DNA from: an uncultured bacterium
GTDB taxonomy: Bacteria; Bacillota; Clostridia; Oscillospirales; Oscillospiraceae
Reading direction: 5' to 3'
Assembly: GCA_947176765.1 (NCBI GenBank)
Contig: CAMWRX010000013.1
Location: 1 to 46,156 of the forward strand
Length of the DNA: 46,156 bases
Program-made: the position numbers and the translations under genes
The notes under the pieces: model-generated
Database searches by the model: none
Told to the model about the DNA's origin: nothing
Seen by the model: the letters and a program-made list of their open reading frames with translations, nothing else
Part shown: piece after piece, positions 6,796 through 18,021 of the stretch
Layout of the letters: each line of letters begins with the position of its first letter
Numbering within the stretch: position 1 is the first letter of the stretch

Positions 6796-9495
6796 ATGAA
6801 GCTCATGGTCATCGACGGCAACTCCATCGTCAACCGGGCCTTTTACGGCGTCAGCCAGAACCTGACCACCCGGGAGGGCCTGCCCACCAACGCCATTTTC
6901 GGCTTTTTGAATATCCTGTTCAAGCTGCTGGACGAGGAGCAGCCCGAGGGGCTGGCGGTGGCCTTCGATATGCGCGCGCCCACCTTCCGGCACAAGGCGT
7001 TCGCCGACTATAAGGCCCAGCGCAAGGGGATGCCGGAAGAACTGGCCGTCCAGATGCCGGTGCTGAAAGAGGTGCTGGACGCCATGAACATCCGCCGCTA
7101 CGAGCTGGAGGGCTGGGAGGCGGACGACCTCTTGGGCACCATGTCAAGGGTGAACGCCGCCCAGGGAGGCGAGACCGTCATCGTCACCGGGGACAAGGAC
7201 TCGCTCCAGCTCATCGACGAACACACCACCGTCAAGCTGGTCACCACCCGCATGGGCCAGACCACCACCCGGAGCGTCACGCCCGACGGCTTCCGGGAAG
7301 AATACGGCTTCGACCCCATCCACCTCATTGACCTCAAGGCGCTGATGGGGGACTCCTCCGACAACTACCCCGGTGTGAAGGGCGTGGGGGAAAAGACCGC
7401 CATGGCCCTGATCCAGCTGTACCACACCATAGACCACCTCTACGACCATATGCCGGACATCTGCATGGCTCCCAACGTCCCCGCCAAGCCCGGGGTGGTG
7501 AAGAAGCTGACCGAGGGGGAGGCGGACGCCCGGATGAGTTACGACCTGGCCGTCATCCGCTGCGACGCGCCCATGGATTTCGACCCGGCGGACGCGGAGC
7601 GCAAACCCTTTAATGAACCTGTCCTCTACGAAAAACTGCTGAACCTGGAGTTCAACAAGCTCATCGACAAGCTGAAGCTCACCCCCGGTTCCACAGGGGC
7701 AAGCCCCGCCGCGGCCCCTGTTGAAGTCCAGGTAACTAGCATGGACGTACTCACCGAGCAGGACTTCCAAGCGGCCCTCCAAAAATGGGAGGCGGCGGAC
7801 TGCGTTGCCGTCCTGCCCCTGCCCGAGCTGGCGGGGGTGGCGGTGAGCCTGTCCGAGGATGACGGGAAGCGGGCATACCTCTACGATATCCGGGCCAGCC
7901 GGTACGAGGGGGACTACCACGCCCTGCTGTCGGCGCTGTTTTCGGACAAGGTGAAGAAGGTGGCCCACGGCGTCAAGGAGTTGTGCCGCGCCCTGCTGGA
8001 CGAGGGCATTGAGCCGGAGGGCTCGCCCCAGTGGGGTTTCGTCTTCGACACCGAGCTGGCCGCCTACCTGCTGGACCCCACCGCGGGCAGCTACGAGCTG
8101 CGCAAGCTGGCCATGTCCTACTTCAAAAAGGAAGTGGAGCTTAACGCCGCCTACAGGGATGAGGAAGCCTTCTCCCTGCTGGACGACGGCCTGAAGGCCC
8201 AGACCGCCTGGTACGAGGACACCGCCTGGATCGAGGCGTTTTACGACCTGTTCAAGCCCAAGCTGGAGGAATTCGGCCTGCTGTCCGTCCTCACCGACAT
8301 CGAGCTGCCCCTGTGTCCGGTGCTGGCCCGGATGGAGCGCATCGGCGTGCTGGTGGACGGGCAGGCGCTCAGCGACTTCGGCAAGCAGCTCCAGCTGGGC
8401 ATCGACACCCTGACGGCAGAGATCTACGAGCTGGCCGGGGAGAAGTTTAACATCCTCTCCCCAAAGCAGCTTGGACACATCCTGTTCGACAAGCTGGGCC
8501 TGCCCCCGGTGAAGAAAACCAAGACGGGCTACTCCACCAATGTGGACGTGATGGAGAAGCTCCGCCCCAAGCACGCCATCGTGGGCAAGGTGCTGGACTA
8601 CCGCCAGCTCACCAAGCTGAATTCCACCTATGTGGAGGGATTGGGCAAGGTCATCGCCGCCGACGGGCGCATCCACACCAGCTTCCAGAACACCGTCACC
8701 GCCACAGGCCGCTTGAGTTCCACCGAGCCGAACCTTCAAAATATCCCCGTCCGCACCCCGCTGGGGGCGGAGATGCGGAAGATGTTCGTGGCCCCGGCGG
8801 GGAAGGTGCTGGTGGACGCGGACTACTCCCAGATCGAGCTGCGCCTGCTGGCCCATATGTCCGGGGACAGCGCTATGATCGACGGCTTCAACTCCGGCGT
8901 GGACATCCACACCGTCACCGCCTCCCAGGTGTTCGGGCTTCCCCAGGATGAGGTGCCCCCCGAGCTGCGCCGCGCCGCCAAGGCGGTGAACTTCGGCATC
9001 GTGTACGGCATCTCCGCCTACTCCCTGTCCGAGGACATCCACGTGTCCGTCCCCCAGGCCAAAGAGTATATGGAGAAGTATTTCGAGCACTATTCCGGCG
9101 TGCGCTCCTATATGAACCGGGTGGTGGAGCGGGGCCGGGAGGACGGCTTCGTGTCCACCATGTACGGGCGGCGGCGCTGGCTGCCGGAGTTGAAAAGCTC
9201 CAACTTCAACACCCGGTCCTTCGGCGAGCGGGTGGCGCTGAATATGCCCATCCAGGGCACCGCCGCCGACATCATCAAGCTGGCCATGATAAAGGTGGAC
9301 AGCCGCCTGCGCTCGGAGGGGCTGGAGGCCCGCTTAGTCCTCCAGGTTCACGATGAGCTGATCGTGGAGTGCCCCGAAGAGGAGGCGGAACAGGTCAAGG
9401 CCCTGCTCCAGGAGGAGATGGAGGGGGTGGCGGCGCTGTCCGTGCCGCTGGTGGCCGACGCGAAATCGGGCCGCACCTGGGCGGAGACACATTAG
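6796..9495 (+). CDS. polA: DNA polymerase I
   Basis: An 899-residue Pol I, of normal length. The N-terminal 5'-3' exonuclease/flap domain begins LMVIDGNSIVNRAFYG and contains the acidic metal site VTGDKDSLQL. The middle domain aligns with the proofreading exonuclease but lacks the catalytic DxE, reading VLPLPEL instead, so 3'-5' proofreading is probably inactive, as in many Firmicutes. The polymerase domain has motif A DADYSQIELR (about 674), motif B RRAAKAVNFGIVYG (about 724) and motif C QVHDELIVE (about 848). It fills gaps in repair and replaces RNA primers. The ATG at 6796 is preferred to a GTG nine bases earlier because of its spacing from GAGAGGTG. Confidence 0.97.
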   Translation: MKLMVIDGNSIVNRAFYGVSQNLTTREGLPTNAIFGFLNILFKLLDEEQPEGLAVAFDMRAPTFRHKAFADYKAQRKGMPEELAVQMPVLKEVLDAMNIRRYELEGWEADDLLGTMSRVNAAQGGETVIVTGDKDSLQLIDEHTTVKLVTTRMGQTTTRSVTPDGFREEYGFDPIHLIDLKALMGDSSDNYPGVKGVGEKTAMALIQLYHTIDHLYDHMPDICMAPNVPAKPGVVKKLTEGEADARMSYDLAVIRCDAPMDFDPADAERKPFNEPVLYEKLLNLEFNKLIDKLKLTPGSTGASPAAAPVEVQVTSMDVLTEQDFQAALQKWEAADCVAVLPLPELAGVAVSLSEDDGKRAYLYDIRASRYEGDYHALLSALFSDKVKKVAHGVKELCRALLDEGIEPEGSPQWGFVFDTELAAYLLDPTAGSYELRKLAMSYFKKEVELNAAYRDEEAFSLLDDGLKAQTAWYEDTAWIEAFYDLFKPKLEEFGLLSVLTDIELPLCPVLARMERIGVLVDGQALSDFGKQLQLGIDTLTAEIYELAGEKFNILSPKQLGHILFDKLGLPPVKKTKTGYSTNVDVMEKLRPKHAIVGKVLDYRQLTKLNSTYVEGLGKVIAADGRIHTSFQNTVTATGRLSSTEPNLQNIPVRTPLGAEMRKMFVAPAGKVLVDADYSQIELRLLAHMSGDSAMIDGFNSGVDIHTVTASQVFGLPQDEVPPELRRAAKAVNFGIVYGISAYSLSEDIHVSVPQAKEYMEKYFEHYSGVRSYMNRVVERGREDGFVSTMYGRRRWLPELKSSNFNTRSFGERVALNMPIQGTAADIIKLAMIKVDSRLRSEGLEARLVLQVHDELIVECPEEEAEQVKALLQEEMEGVAALSVPLVADAKSGRTWAETH

Positions 9496-9510
9496 AAAGG
9501 AGCGCTCGAC

Positions 9511-10263
9511 ATGAGCTTATTTGATACCTTTGACCCCAATTCTGAGGAAATTATACCCCCTTCCGCCATGTACCGTCCGGTGGACGGCTTTCCGGAGACC
9601 GTCATCATGACCTTTGAGGAGAAATCCCTCCAGACCCTGCGGGACATCTGTGATACGCAGATCGCTGCCACGCTCAGGGGCGGGTGGCCCATCCCCATCT
9701 ACAAGCTTTCCTGGAAGGGCAGGGACATCGGCGTCTTCCAGACCCTCATCGGCGGCGCGGGCACGGCGGGGCTGCTGGAGGAGGTGCTGGCCCTGGGCGC
9801 GAAAAAGGTGCTGCTCTATGGTGCCTGCGGCGTGCTGGACGCGGCCCTTGCCGCCGGGCGCTTCATCCTCCCCACCGCCGCCTACCGGGACGAGGGCGTC
9901 AGCTACCACTATCTGCCCGCCGGCGACTATGTGGACGTGCCCACGGCGGCGCGTCTGGGGGAGGTCTTTGACGAGCTGAAGCTGCCCTATGTGAAGGGCC
10001 GGGTGTGGACCACCGACGCCCTCTACCGGGAGACCCGGAACAACATGGAAAAGCGCCGCGCCGACGGCTGCGTCGCCGTGGACATGGAGTGCGCCTCCGC
10101 CATGGCGGTGGGGCAGTTCCGGGGCGCGGAAGTGTACGAATTCTTCTACGCCGAGGACAGCCTGGACGGGGACGCCTGGGACCGCCGCACGCTGGGGGCG
10201 GTGCCCGCCTCTGATTATGAGAAATATCTGCGTGTGGCGCTGGCGGCGGCGGCGCGGCTGTAA
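9511..10263 (+). CDS. Nucleoside phosphorylase (PNP/UDP family)
   Basis: The 250-residue protein carries the family's glycine-rich phosphate site GGAGTAGLLEEVLALGAKK, then LLYGACGVLD, and the nucleoside-binding motif VDMECASAMA near residue 193, whose Met-Glu contacts ribose in this family. Such enzymes split nucleosides with phosphate to base and ribose-1-phosphate. Which nucleoside is used cannot be read here. It starts 15 bases after polA with an AAAGGAG site, so it is probably in the same transcript. Its long N-terminal arm (about 60 residues before the core) resembles the uridine-phosphorylase-like branch, but this is not certain. Confidence 0.85.
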   Translation: MSLFDTFDPNSEEIIPPSAMYRPVDGFPETVIMTFEEKSLQTLRDICDTQIAATLRGGWPIPIYKLSWKGRDIGVFQTLIGGAGTAGLLEEVLALGAKKVLLYGACGVLDAALAAGRFILPTAAYRDEGVSYHYLPAGDYVDVPTAARLGEVFDELKLPYVKGRVWTTDALYRETRNNMEKRRADGCVAVDMECASAMAVGQFRGAEVYEFFYAEDSLDGDAWDRRTLGAVPASDYEKYLRVALAAAARL

Positions 10264-10277
10264 TGGGAGGCACGTCA

Positions 10278-10883
10278 ATGCGGGGCGTACAGGAATATTA
10301 TGACAAGACCGCGGCGGAATGGGCCGCCAACGGTTATGACGACAAGGCGTATCTGCCCTGTTTGGATGAGTTTCTATCCTTTCTGCCCCCCGGCGGGCGG
10401 GTGCTGGATCTGTGCTGCGGCGCGGGATACGAGACCGGGCGCATCCGGGCCCAGGGCTTTGACGCGCTGGGGCTGGACTTCAGCGGTGAGAGCCTGAACA
10501 TCGCCCGGGCGCGCAACCCGGATATCCCATTCTTCCAGGCGGATATGCTGGGCGACTACTCCCACATCGGCATAGTGGACGGCATCCTGCTGTCCGCCGG
10601 GCTGGTACACATCGAGACAAAAGACCTGCCCCTGGCCTTTGCCCAAATGGCGAAGGTGGTGCGTCCCGGCGGGCTGGTGCTGGCCTCCATCCGGGAGGGT
10701 TCCGGCAAGCTGGCCGAGTGGAGCCTCCGGGAAATCGACGGCGAGGAATACGACCGAAATTTCATCGCCCACACTCTGGACGAGGTGATAGAAGGAGCGG
10801 ACGGGCTGTTTGCCTACCAGCGGGAGTTGCCCTCGGATATGCCCATCTGGCGGCAGCTTCTCTTCCGGCGGGAGGGAAGCTGA
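10278..10883 (+). CDS. Class I SAM-dependent methyltransferase
   Basis: A 201-residue protein with a standard Rossmann methyltransferase core: motif I VLDLCCGAGYETG (about residues 40-52), acidic LDFSGESL, and a motif near FFQADMLGD. The substrate is unknown. It belongs to the broad Methyltransf_11/25 type used on small molecules and many other targets. The ATG at 10278 lies 7 bases after GGGAGG; the earlier in-frame ATG at 10263 lies before that site. It overlaps rimI by ATGA, which indicates translational coupling within the polA-downstream operon. Confidence 0.85.
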   Translation: MRGVQEYYDKTAAEWAANGYDDKAYLPCLDEFLSFLPPGGRVLDLCCGAGYETGRIRAQGFDALGLDFSGESLNIARARNPDIPFFQADMLGDYSHIGIVDGILLSAGLVHIETKDLPLAFAQMAKVVRPGGLVLASIREGSGKLAEWSLREIDGEEYDRNFIAHTLDEVIEGADGLFAYQRELPSDMPIWRQLLFRREGS

Positions 10884-11350
10884 TGACGTATCGCATTGTG
10901 CCCATGACCGCCGCCTACCTGCCCCAAATTGCCGCGCTGGAAAAGCGCTGCTTCCCCGCCGACCCCTGGAGCGAGGAACTGTTCCGGGACGCGCTGGACA
11001 ACCCCCACACCGCCATCTTGCTGGCGGAGGGGGAGGACGGTTCGATTCTGGGCTACGCCGTGCTGTCCGTGGTGCTGGACGAAGGCAATCTGGACAACAT
11101 CGCCGTGGCCCCGGAGGCCCGCCGCCAGGGGGTGGCGGACACCCTGCTGGGGGCGCTGATCGGCTTTGGCCGGGAGCACCTGTCCGTCCTCATGCTGGAG
11201 GTGCGCGCCTCCAACACCCCCGCCATTGCCTTGTACGAAAAGCACGGCTTCGCGGCCGTGGGACGGCGGAAGAATTACTATGACGCGCCGAAAGAGGACG
11301 CGATTTTGATGACTTTGGAGTTTGCGAATGGAACTGAAGCTGTTAAATAA
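10883..11350 (+). CDS. rimI: Ribosomal protein alanine N-acetyltransferase RimI
   Basis: A 155-residue GNAT enzyme. It shows the RimI signatures LEKRCFPADPWSEELF near the N-terminus, the acetyl-CoA loop VAPEARRQGVADTLL (about 77-91), and the C-terminal ALYEKHGFAAVGRRKNYY. RimI acetylates the N-terminal alanine of ribosomal protein S18. The start overlaps the methyltransferase stop (ATGA), with GGAGGGAAG upstream. rimI often sits beside t6A genes, and tsaD follows two genes later. The usual companion tsaB is not in the window. Confidence 0.9.
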   Translation: MTYRIVPMTAAYLPQIAALEKRCFPADPWSEELFRDALDNPHTAILLAEGEDGSILGYAVLSVVLDEGNLDNIAVAPEARRQGVADTLLGALIGFGREHLSVLMLEVRASNTPAIALYEKHGFAAVGRRKNYYDAPKEDAILMTLEFANGTEAVK

Positions 11351-11930
11351 AGAGGAACTGACCGCCCTATATCAAAATGAGATGACGGTGGACTTCCCCC
11401 GCGCGGAGCTGAAGCCGCTGGCGGCCATGCTCCGGCTGATGGACATGGGCTGTTACGAACCCTTGCTGGTGACGGAAAACGGCAAGCCGGTGGGCTATGC
11501 CATTGTGTGGCTTTCCGAGCATCGGGAGGGGGCGCTGCTGGAATACTTCGGCGTCCTCCGGGGCCTGCGCAACGGCGGGCTGGGCACGAAAATCCTGGCC
11601 CTGCTTATGGAGCGCTATGGACAGCTCTTCGGCGAGGCGGAGGCCCCCTGCTCGGACGCCCCCGCTGAGAACGACCTGCGCCGCCGGCGCATCGCGTTCT
11701 ATGAGCGGAACGGCTTCCGGGTGCTGGACTATGAATGCGCCCTGTTTGGGGTACAGTTCAACTGCCTGTACCGGGGCCCGGAGACGGATGACCGCAAGGT
11801 GGAGGCCATGCACCGGGGGGTATACGCCGGGTATTTCTCCCCCGCCCACATGGAGCGGTACATTCAGCTTCCCCTGCGCCCCGGCGAGGAGATCCACCCC
11901 GCGCCGGAGTGGGTGGAGGAGGCGTTCTGA
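11328..11930 (+). CDS. GNAT-type acetyltransferase
   Basis: A 200-residue protein with a GNAT-like core: LVTENGKPVGYAIVWL, then LEYFGVLRGLRNGGLGTKIL as the probable acetyl-CoA site, then RIAFYERNGFRVLDYECALFGVQFN. It overlaps the end of rimI by 23 bases, so it is translated from within that gene. The substrate is unknown. Similar proteins are annotated only as GNAT N-acetyltransferases. The ATG at 11328 is preferred to the TTG two codons earlier. Confidence 0.82.
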   Translation: MELKLLNKEELTALYQNEMTVDFPRAELKPLAAMLRLMDMGCYEPLLVTENGKPVGYAIVWLSEHREGALLEYFGVLRGLRNGGLGTKILALLMERYGQLFGEAEAPCSDAPAENDLRRRRIAFYERNGFRVLDYECALFGVQFNCLYRGPETDDRKVEAMHRGVYAGYFSPAHMERYIQLPLRPGEEIHPAPEWVEEAF

Positions 11931-11931
11931 T

Positions 11932-12183
11932 ATGGCCCCGAAGGACGACTGGCGGCTGACCGGACAGGAGGAATTCCTACGTGGTCAAGTCCTGTACCAT
12001 CGCAGTTGGGTTGGCTCCTCCCAGTCAGATCACAGCCACTGTGTCTTTTGCTGGGCCAAATTCTCGGCCTTTGACGGGACGCTCCACGAAGGATATGTGA
12101 CCCAGGACGGCCGCCATTGGATTTGTCCAGAATGCTTCCGCGACTTTCGGGCCATGTTTGAATGGACAGTGTCCGATTCATAA
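11932..12183 (+). CDS. Small zinc-ribbon-like protein
   Basis: An 83-residue protein starting one base after the acetyltransferase stop, with GGAGGAGG upstream. Two Cys pairs, CVFC (about residue 37) and CPEC (about 65), separated by a strand-rich segment GYVTQDGRHWICPECF, suggest a single zinc ribbon. It is rich in Trp and His. I do not recognise a named family. Its place between rimI, an acetyltransferase and tsaD suggests a housekeeping cluster, but no function can be assigned. It ends 33 bases before tsaD. Confidence 0.75.
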   Translation: MAPKDDWRLTGQEEFLRGQVLYHRSWVGSSQSDHSHCVFCWAKFSAFDGTLHEGYVTQDGRHWICPECFRDFRAMFEWTVSDS

Positions 12184-12216
12184 AACAGACCATATTATTA
12201 GAAATACGGTGATTCT

Positions 12217-13227
12217 ATGAACATTTTAGCCTTTGAATCCTCCTGCGACGAGACCGCCGCCGCCGTGGTGAAGGACGGACGCACGGTGCTGTCCTCGGTG
12301 ATCGCCTCTTCGGCGGATATGCACGCCATCTATGGCGGCGTGGTGCCCGAAATTGCCTCCCGCAAGCACGTGGAAGCCATCTCCGGCCTGGCGGACGAGG
12401 CTTTGCGGCAGGCAGACATCACCAAGGCGGACGTCGACGCCGTGGCGGTGACCTACGCACCAGGCCTCATCGGGGCGCTGCTGGTGGGGGTGTCCTTTGC
12501 CAAGTCCGTCGCTTTCGGGTTGGGGGTGCCCCTGATCCCTGTCCATCACGTCCGGGGACACATCGCCGCCAACTACATCGCCCATCCCGATTTGGAGCCC
12601 CCCTTCCTGTGCCTGTGCGTGTCCGGCGGCACCACCGCCCTGGTGGATGTGAAGGACTACACCCACTTCCAAGTGCTGGGCGGCACCAGGGACGACGCGG
12701 CGGGGGAGTGCTTCGACAAGACCGCCCGGGTGCTGGGGCTGGGCTACCCCGGCGGCGGGCCCATGGACAAAATGGCCCAGGGCGGCAACGATAAGGCGTT
12801 TGTGTTCCCCCGGGCCCACGTGGCCGACCACCCACTGGATATGTCCTTCTCCGGGCTTAAGACGGCGGTGCTCAACACCATCCACAACGCCCAGCAGAAG
12901 GGCGAAGAGCTGAATCTTCACGACTTGGCCGCCTCCTTTGCCGCCGCCGTGTCCGACTCCCTCATTCCCCGGGTAATGGAGGCCGACCGCATGACGGGTT
13001 ACCACAAAATCGCCGTGGCGGGGGGCGTGGCGGCCAACAGCCGCATCCGGGCCGATCTGGAGGCCGCCTGCCAAAAGGCCGGGGCCAAGCTGTGGCTGCC
13101 GCCGCTGGCCCTGTGCGGCGACAACGCCGCCATGATCGGCAGTCAGGGATACTACGAATACTTGGCGGGTCATACCGCCGGGTGGGAGCTGAATGCTAAA
13201 GCGAATTTGGACATCTCCAAAGGCTGA
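12217..13227 (+). CDS. tsaD: tRNA N6-adenosine threonylcarbamoyltransferase TsaD
   Basis: A 336-residue protein of normal length for TsaD. It opens with ILAFESSCDETAAAVV (ASKHA ATP-binding fold), has the metal-binding HHVRGHIAAN (histidines about 109-114), CVSGGTTAL, and the C-terminal CGDNAAMIG. TsaD transfers the threonylcarbamoyl group to A37 of tRNAs that read ANN codons, working with TsaB and TsaE. The start codon is preceded only by a weak AAATACGGTG, and the 33-base gap may leave it partly dependent on upstream transcription. Confidence 0.97.
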   Translation: MNILAFESSCDETAAAVVKDGRTVLSSVIASSADMHAIYGGVVPEIASRKHVEAISGLADEALRQADITKADVDAVAVTYAPGLIGALLVGVSFAKSVAFGLGVPLIPVHHVRGHIAANYIAHPDLEPPFLCLCVSGGTTALVDVKDYTHFQVLGGTRDDAAGECFDKTARVLGLGYPGGGPMDKMAQGGNDKAFVFPRAHVADHPLDMSFSGLKTAVLNTIHNAQQKGEELNLHDLAASFAAAVSDSLIPRVMEADRMTGYHKIAVAGGVAANSRIRADLEAACQKAGAKLWLPPLALCGDNAAMIGSQGYYEYLAGHTAGWELNAKANLDISKG

Positions 13228-13252
13228 CGCTCCTAACGGAGCTGCTGCCGGG

Positions 13253-13343
13253 GCCCCGCAAAGCGGGGCGGCGCGAGTGCGCCGTACAAGCGTTTTTGCG
13301 CAGCGAAAACCTTGAAATCGGCGGAATTCATTTCCGCCGATTT
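13253..13343. repeat. Hairpin-rich intergenic stretch after tsaD
   Basis: Three hairpins follow tsaD: GCCCCGC-AAA-GCGGGGC (13253-13269), CGGCGC-GAGT-GCGCCG (13269-13284) and a 12-bp stem aaatcggcggaa/ttccgccgattt (13315-13343). The last may act as a weak terminator, though it lacks a long T run. The rest of the 376-base gap before fhs has no gene. From 13400 it is AT-rich and probably holds the fhs promoter. Confidence 0.55.
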
Positions 13344-13537
13344 GAGATAAATTGAGGGGCCCCCGCGGGGCTTGCCCCGTCGGGAGCATATCCAGAGGGT
13401 AATATTTTGCGTTATGTCAACTAAATTGGCGCTTTAGTTTATGAAAAACTAGGGTTTTGAGCCTTGTATAAATATGTAAGTTTCTGCTGACCCGTTGAAA
13501 TAGCAAGTGTTCAAGCTGTTGAAAACTCTGTTGAAGT

Positions 13538-13546
13538 TGTGGATAA
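13538..13546 (-). promoter_or_regulatory. DnaA-box-like 9-mer upstream of fhs
   Basis: TGTGGATAA is an exact match, on the minus strand, to the consensus TTATCCACA. It is a single copy, 58 bases before the fhs start, next to a small inverted repeat ATAACTC/GAGTTAT (13543-13566). One copy can occur by chance. Confidence 0.3.
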
Positions 13547-13603
13547 CTCTCCGTATCAGGAGTTATGACCGCTGTTATGGAAACCAAATAAGGAGGAATC
13601 GCC

Positions 13604-15268
13604 GTGAAAACCGACATCGAAATCGCCCAGAGCGCCCAAATGCTCCCCATCAGCCAGGTGGCGGCAAAGGCCGGCATTGACGAGGCCCTGCTGGAACACT
13701 ACGGCAGGGTGAAGGCCAAGATTGACATCGGCCCCCTGCGCGCCAAGCCCCGGAAGGGCAAGCTGATCCTGGTCACCGCCATCAACCCCACCCCCGCCGG
13801 GGAGGGCAAGACCACCACCAGCGTGGGTCTGGCGGATGCGCTGAGTAAACTGGACAAAAACGTACTGCTGTGCCTACGGGAGCCCTCTCTGGGCCCGGTG
13901 TTCGGGGTCAAGGGCGGCGCGGCAGGGGGCGGCTACGCCCAGGTGGTGCCCATGGAGGACATCAACCTCCACTTCACCGGCGACTTCCACGCCATCGGCG
14001 CGGCCAACAACCTGCTGGCAGCCATGCTGGACAATCACATCCAGCAGGGCAACGCCCTGGGCATCGACGTGAAGAAGATCACCTGGCGGCGGTGCGTGGA
14101 CATGAACGACCGGCAGCTGCGCAGCATCGTGGATGGCCTGGGGGGCCGGATGCAGGGCGTGCCCCGGGAGGACGGCTTCGACATCACCGTGGCCTCCGAG
14201 ATCATGGCGGTGCTGTGTCTGGCCGACGATTTGAAGGATTTAAAGGCGCGGCTAAGTCGGATCATTGTGGGCTACACCTATGACGACAAGCCCGTCACTG
14301 CCGCCGACCTGAAAGCCCAGGGGGCCATGGCGGCGCTGCTGAAGGACGCCATCAAGCCCAACCTGGTGCAGACCCTGGAGAACACCCCCGCCCTTGTCCA
14401 CGGCGGGCCCTTTGCCAACATTGCCCACGGCTGCAACTCCGTGTCCGCCACCGACACCGCCCTCAAGCTGGCGGATTATGTGGTCACCGAGGCGGGCTTC
14501 GGCGCCGACCTGGGCGCGGAAAAGTTCCTGGACATCAAATGCCGCGCGGCGGGGATGAACCCGGACGCGGTGGTGGTCGTGGCCACGGTGAAGGCGCTGA
14601 AATACAATGGCGGCGTGGCCAAGGCCGACTTGGGGGCGGAAAACCTGGAGGCTCTGGAACGCGGCCTGCCCAACCTGCTCAAGCACGTGGAGAACATCAC
14701 CCAGGTGTACGGCCTGCCCTGCGTGGTGGCCATCAACCGCTTCGTCAACGACACCGACGCCGAGCTGGCCCTGATCCGGGACAAATGCCGCGAGCTAGGC
14801 GTGAACGTGGCCCTGTCCGAGGTGTGGGGCCGCGGCGGCGAGGGCGGCATCGAGCTGGCGGAGGAAGTGCTGCGCCTGTGCGGGCAGGCCCACGAGTTCC
14901 GCTTCGCCTACGAGCTGGACTTGCCTCTGCGGGCCAAGATCGAGGCCATTGTCAAGCGGGTCTATGGCGGCGCGGGGGTCAGCTATTCCGCCGCCGCATC
15001 CAAGGAGCTGGACCGGCTGGAATCCATGGGCTTCGGCTCCCTGCCCGTGTGCATGGCCAAGACCCAGTACTCCCTGTCCGATGACCAGACCAAGCTGGGC
15101 CGTCCGGAGGGCTTCACCGTCACCGTGTCCAAGGTGAAGGTGTCCGCCGGGGCGGGCTTCGTGGTGGTGCAGACGGGGGACATCATGACCATGCCGGGTC
15201 TGCCCAAAGTGCCCGCCGCGGAGAAGATCGACGTGGACGAGAACGGGGTCATCAGCGGCCTGTTCTAA
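13604..15268 (+). CDS. fhs: Formate-tetrahydrofolate ligase
   Basis: A 554-residue enzyme, normal length. It makes 10-formyl-tetrahydrofolate from formate, THF and ATP, feeding one-carbon metabolism and, in acetogens, the methyl branch of the Wood-Ljungdahl pathway. The P-loop [14 protein letters not shown] is near residue 65, with [29 protein letters not shown] and the C-terminal [11 protein letters not shown]. The start is GTG, supported by AAGGAGGAATCGCC. It stands alone with its own leader and terminator, away from other acetogenesis genes, so a general folate role is as likely as an energetic one. Confidence 0.97.
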   Translation: MKTDIEIAQSAQMLPISQVAAKAGIDEALLEHYGRVKAKIDIGPLRAKPRKGKLILVTAINPTPAGEGKTTTSVGLADALSKLDKNVLLCLREPSLGPVFGVKGGAAGGGYAQVVPMEDINLHFTGDFHAIGAANNLLAAMLDNHIQQGNALGIDVKKITWRRCVDMNDRQLRSIVDGLGGRMQGVPREDGFDITVASEIMAVLCLADDLKDLKARLSRIIVGYTYDDKPVTAADLKAQGAMAALLKDAIKPNLVQTLENTPALVHGGPFANIAHGCNSVSATDTALKLADYVVTEAGFGADLGAEKFLDIKCRAAGMNPDAVVVVATVKALKYNGGVAKADLGAENLEALERGLPNLLKHVENITQVYGLPCVVAINRFVNDTDAELALIRDKCRELGVNVALSEVWGRGGEGGIELAEEVLRLCGQAHEFRFAYELDLPLRAKIEAIVKRVYGGAGVSYSAAASKELDRLESMGFGSLPVCMAKTQYSLSDDQTKLGRPEGFTVTVSKVKVSAGAGFVVVQTGDIMTMPGLPKVPAAEKIDVDENGVISGLF

Positions 15269-15274
15269 ACGAAA

Positions 15275-15309
15275 AAAACTCCCCACTGGATGAACCAGTG
15301 GGGAGTTTT
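15275..15309. terminator. Bidirectional terminator between fhs and the debranching enzyme
   Basis: A 15-bp stem, aaaactccccactgg and its complement with loop ATGAA, has an A run on one side and a T run on the other. It sits between convergent genes. Confidence 0.88.
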
Positions 15310-15312
15310 CAT

Positions 15313-17418
<2,106 letters not shown>

Positions 17419-17444
17419 AACATAATCTTCCTTCCTGATCCGGC

Positions 17445-17954
17445 TCAATCGAGCCAAGTTACCTTATCAGCCTGGTAAAAGCCCCGGGCCGGGGGATCTT
17501 CGTCGGGTTTACCCACGGCGATGAGGGCTACGGGGACGGACTGCGCCCCCAGCACGTCCCGGACGGCCGCTGCCCGGTCCTCCAGGGGCCAGCAGCCGCA
17601 CCAGCAGGCGCCATAGCCCAGCGCCGCCGCCTGGAGCAGCAGGTTTTCCACCGCCGCGCCGCAGTCCAGCGGCCAGAAGCCTGCGCACCGGCCCTCCTGG
17701 GCCTCCGGCAGGGCGCACACCACGATGGCCAGGGAGGCCGTGTCCAGCATGGAGGCATAGGGGTGAACGGCATGGAGCTTCGCCTTTGTGTCGGGATTTT
17801 CCACCACGAAGAATTCCCAGGGCCGCGTATTGCAGGCGCTGGGCGCCATCATCGCCGCCTCCAGCATGGCCTCCACGTCACCCCTGGGGATGGATACGCC
17901 GGGTTTGAATCTGCGGATGCTCCGCCGTGAGCGAATGGTCTGGGTACCGTCCAT
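17445..17954 (-). CDS. Nitroreductase family protein
   Basis: A 168-residue FMN-dependent nitroreductase-like protein. The N-terminal RSRRSIRRF supplies the usual phosphate-binding arginines of FMN, followed by APSACNTRPWEFFVV and, near the C-terminus, GYGACWCGCWP. It probably reduces small substrates with NAD(P)H. Specificity is unknown. The ATG at 17954 follows AAGGAGGAGATCACA. The CWCGCW segment contains extra cysteines unusual for the family. It precedes the debranching enzyme gene. Confidence 0.88.
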   Translation of the reverse strand: MDGTQTIRSRRSIRRFKPGVSIPRGDVEAMLEAAMMAPSACNTRPWEFFVVENPDTKAKLHAVHPYASMLDTASLAIVVCALPEAQEGRCAGFWPLDCGAAVENLLLQAAALGYGACWCGCWPLEDRAAAVRDVLGAQSVPVALIAVGKPDEDPPARGFYQADKVTWLD

Positions 17955-17970
17955 TGTGATCTCCTCCTTA

Positions 17971-18001
17971 AATAAAAACCGGGCGGGCCGCAGCCCGCCC
18001 G
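17971..18001 (-). terminator. Terminator of the P-loop gene
   Basis: On the minus strand a 9-bp stem CGGGCGGGC/GCCCGCCCG is followed by GTTTTTATTT, just after the P-loop gene stop. Confidence 0.8.
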
Positions 18002-18021
18002 ATTTCAATATGTCTGCAATT

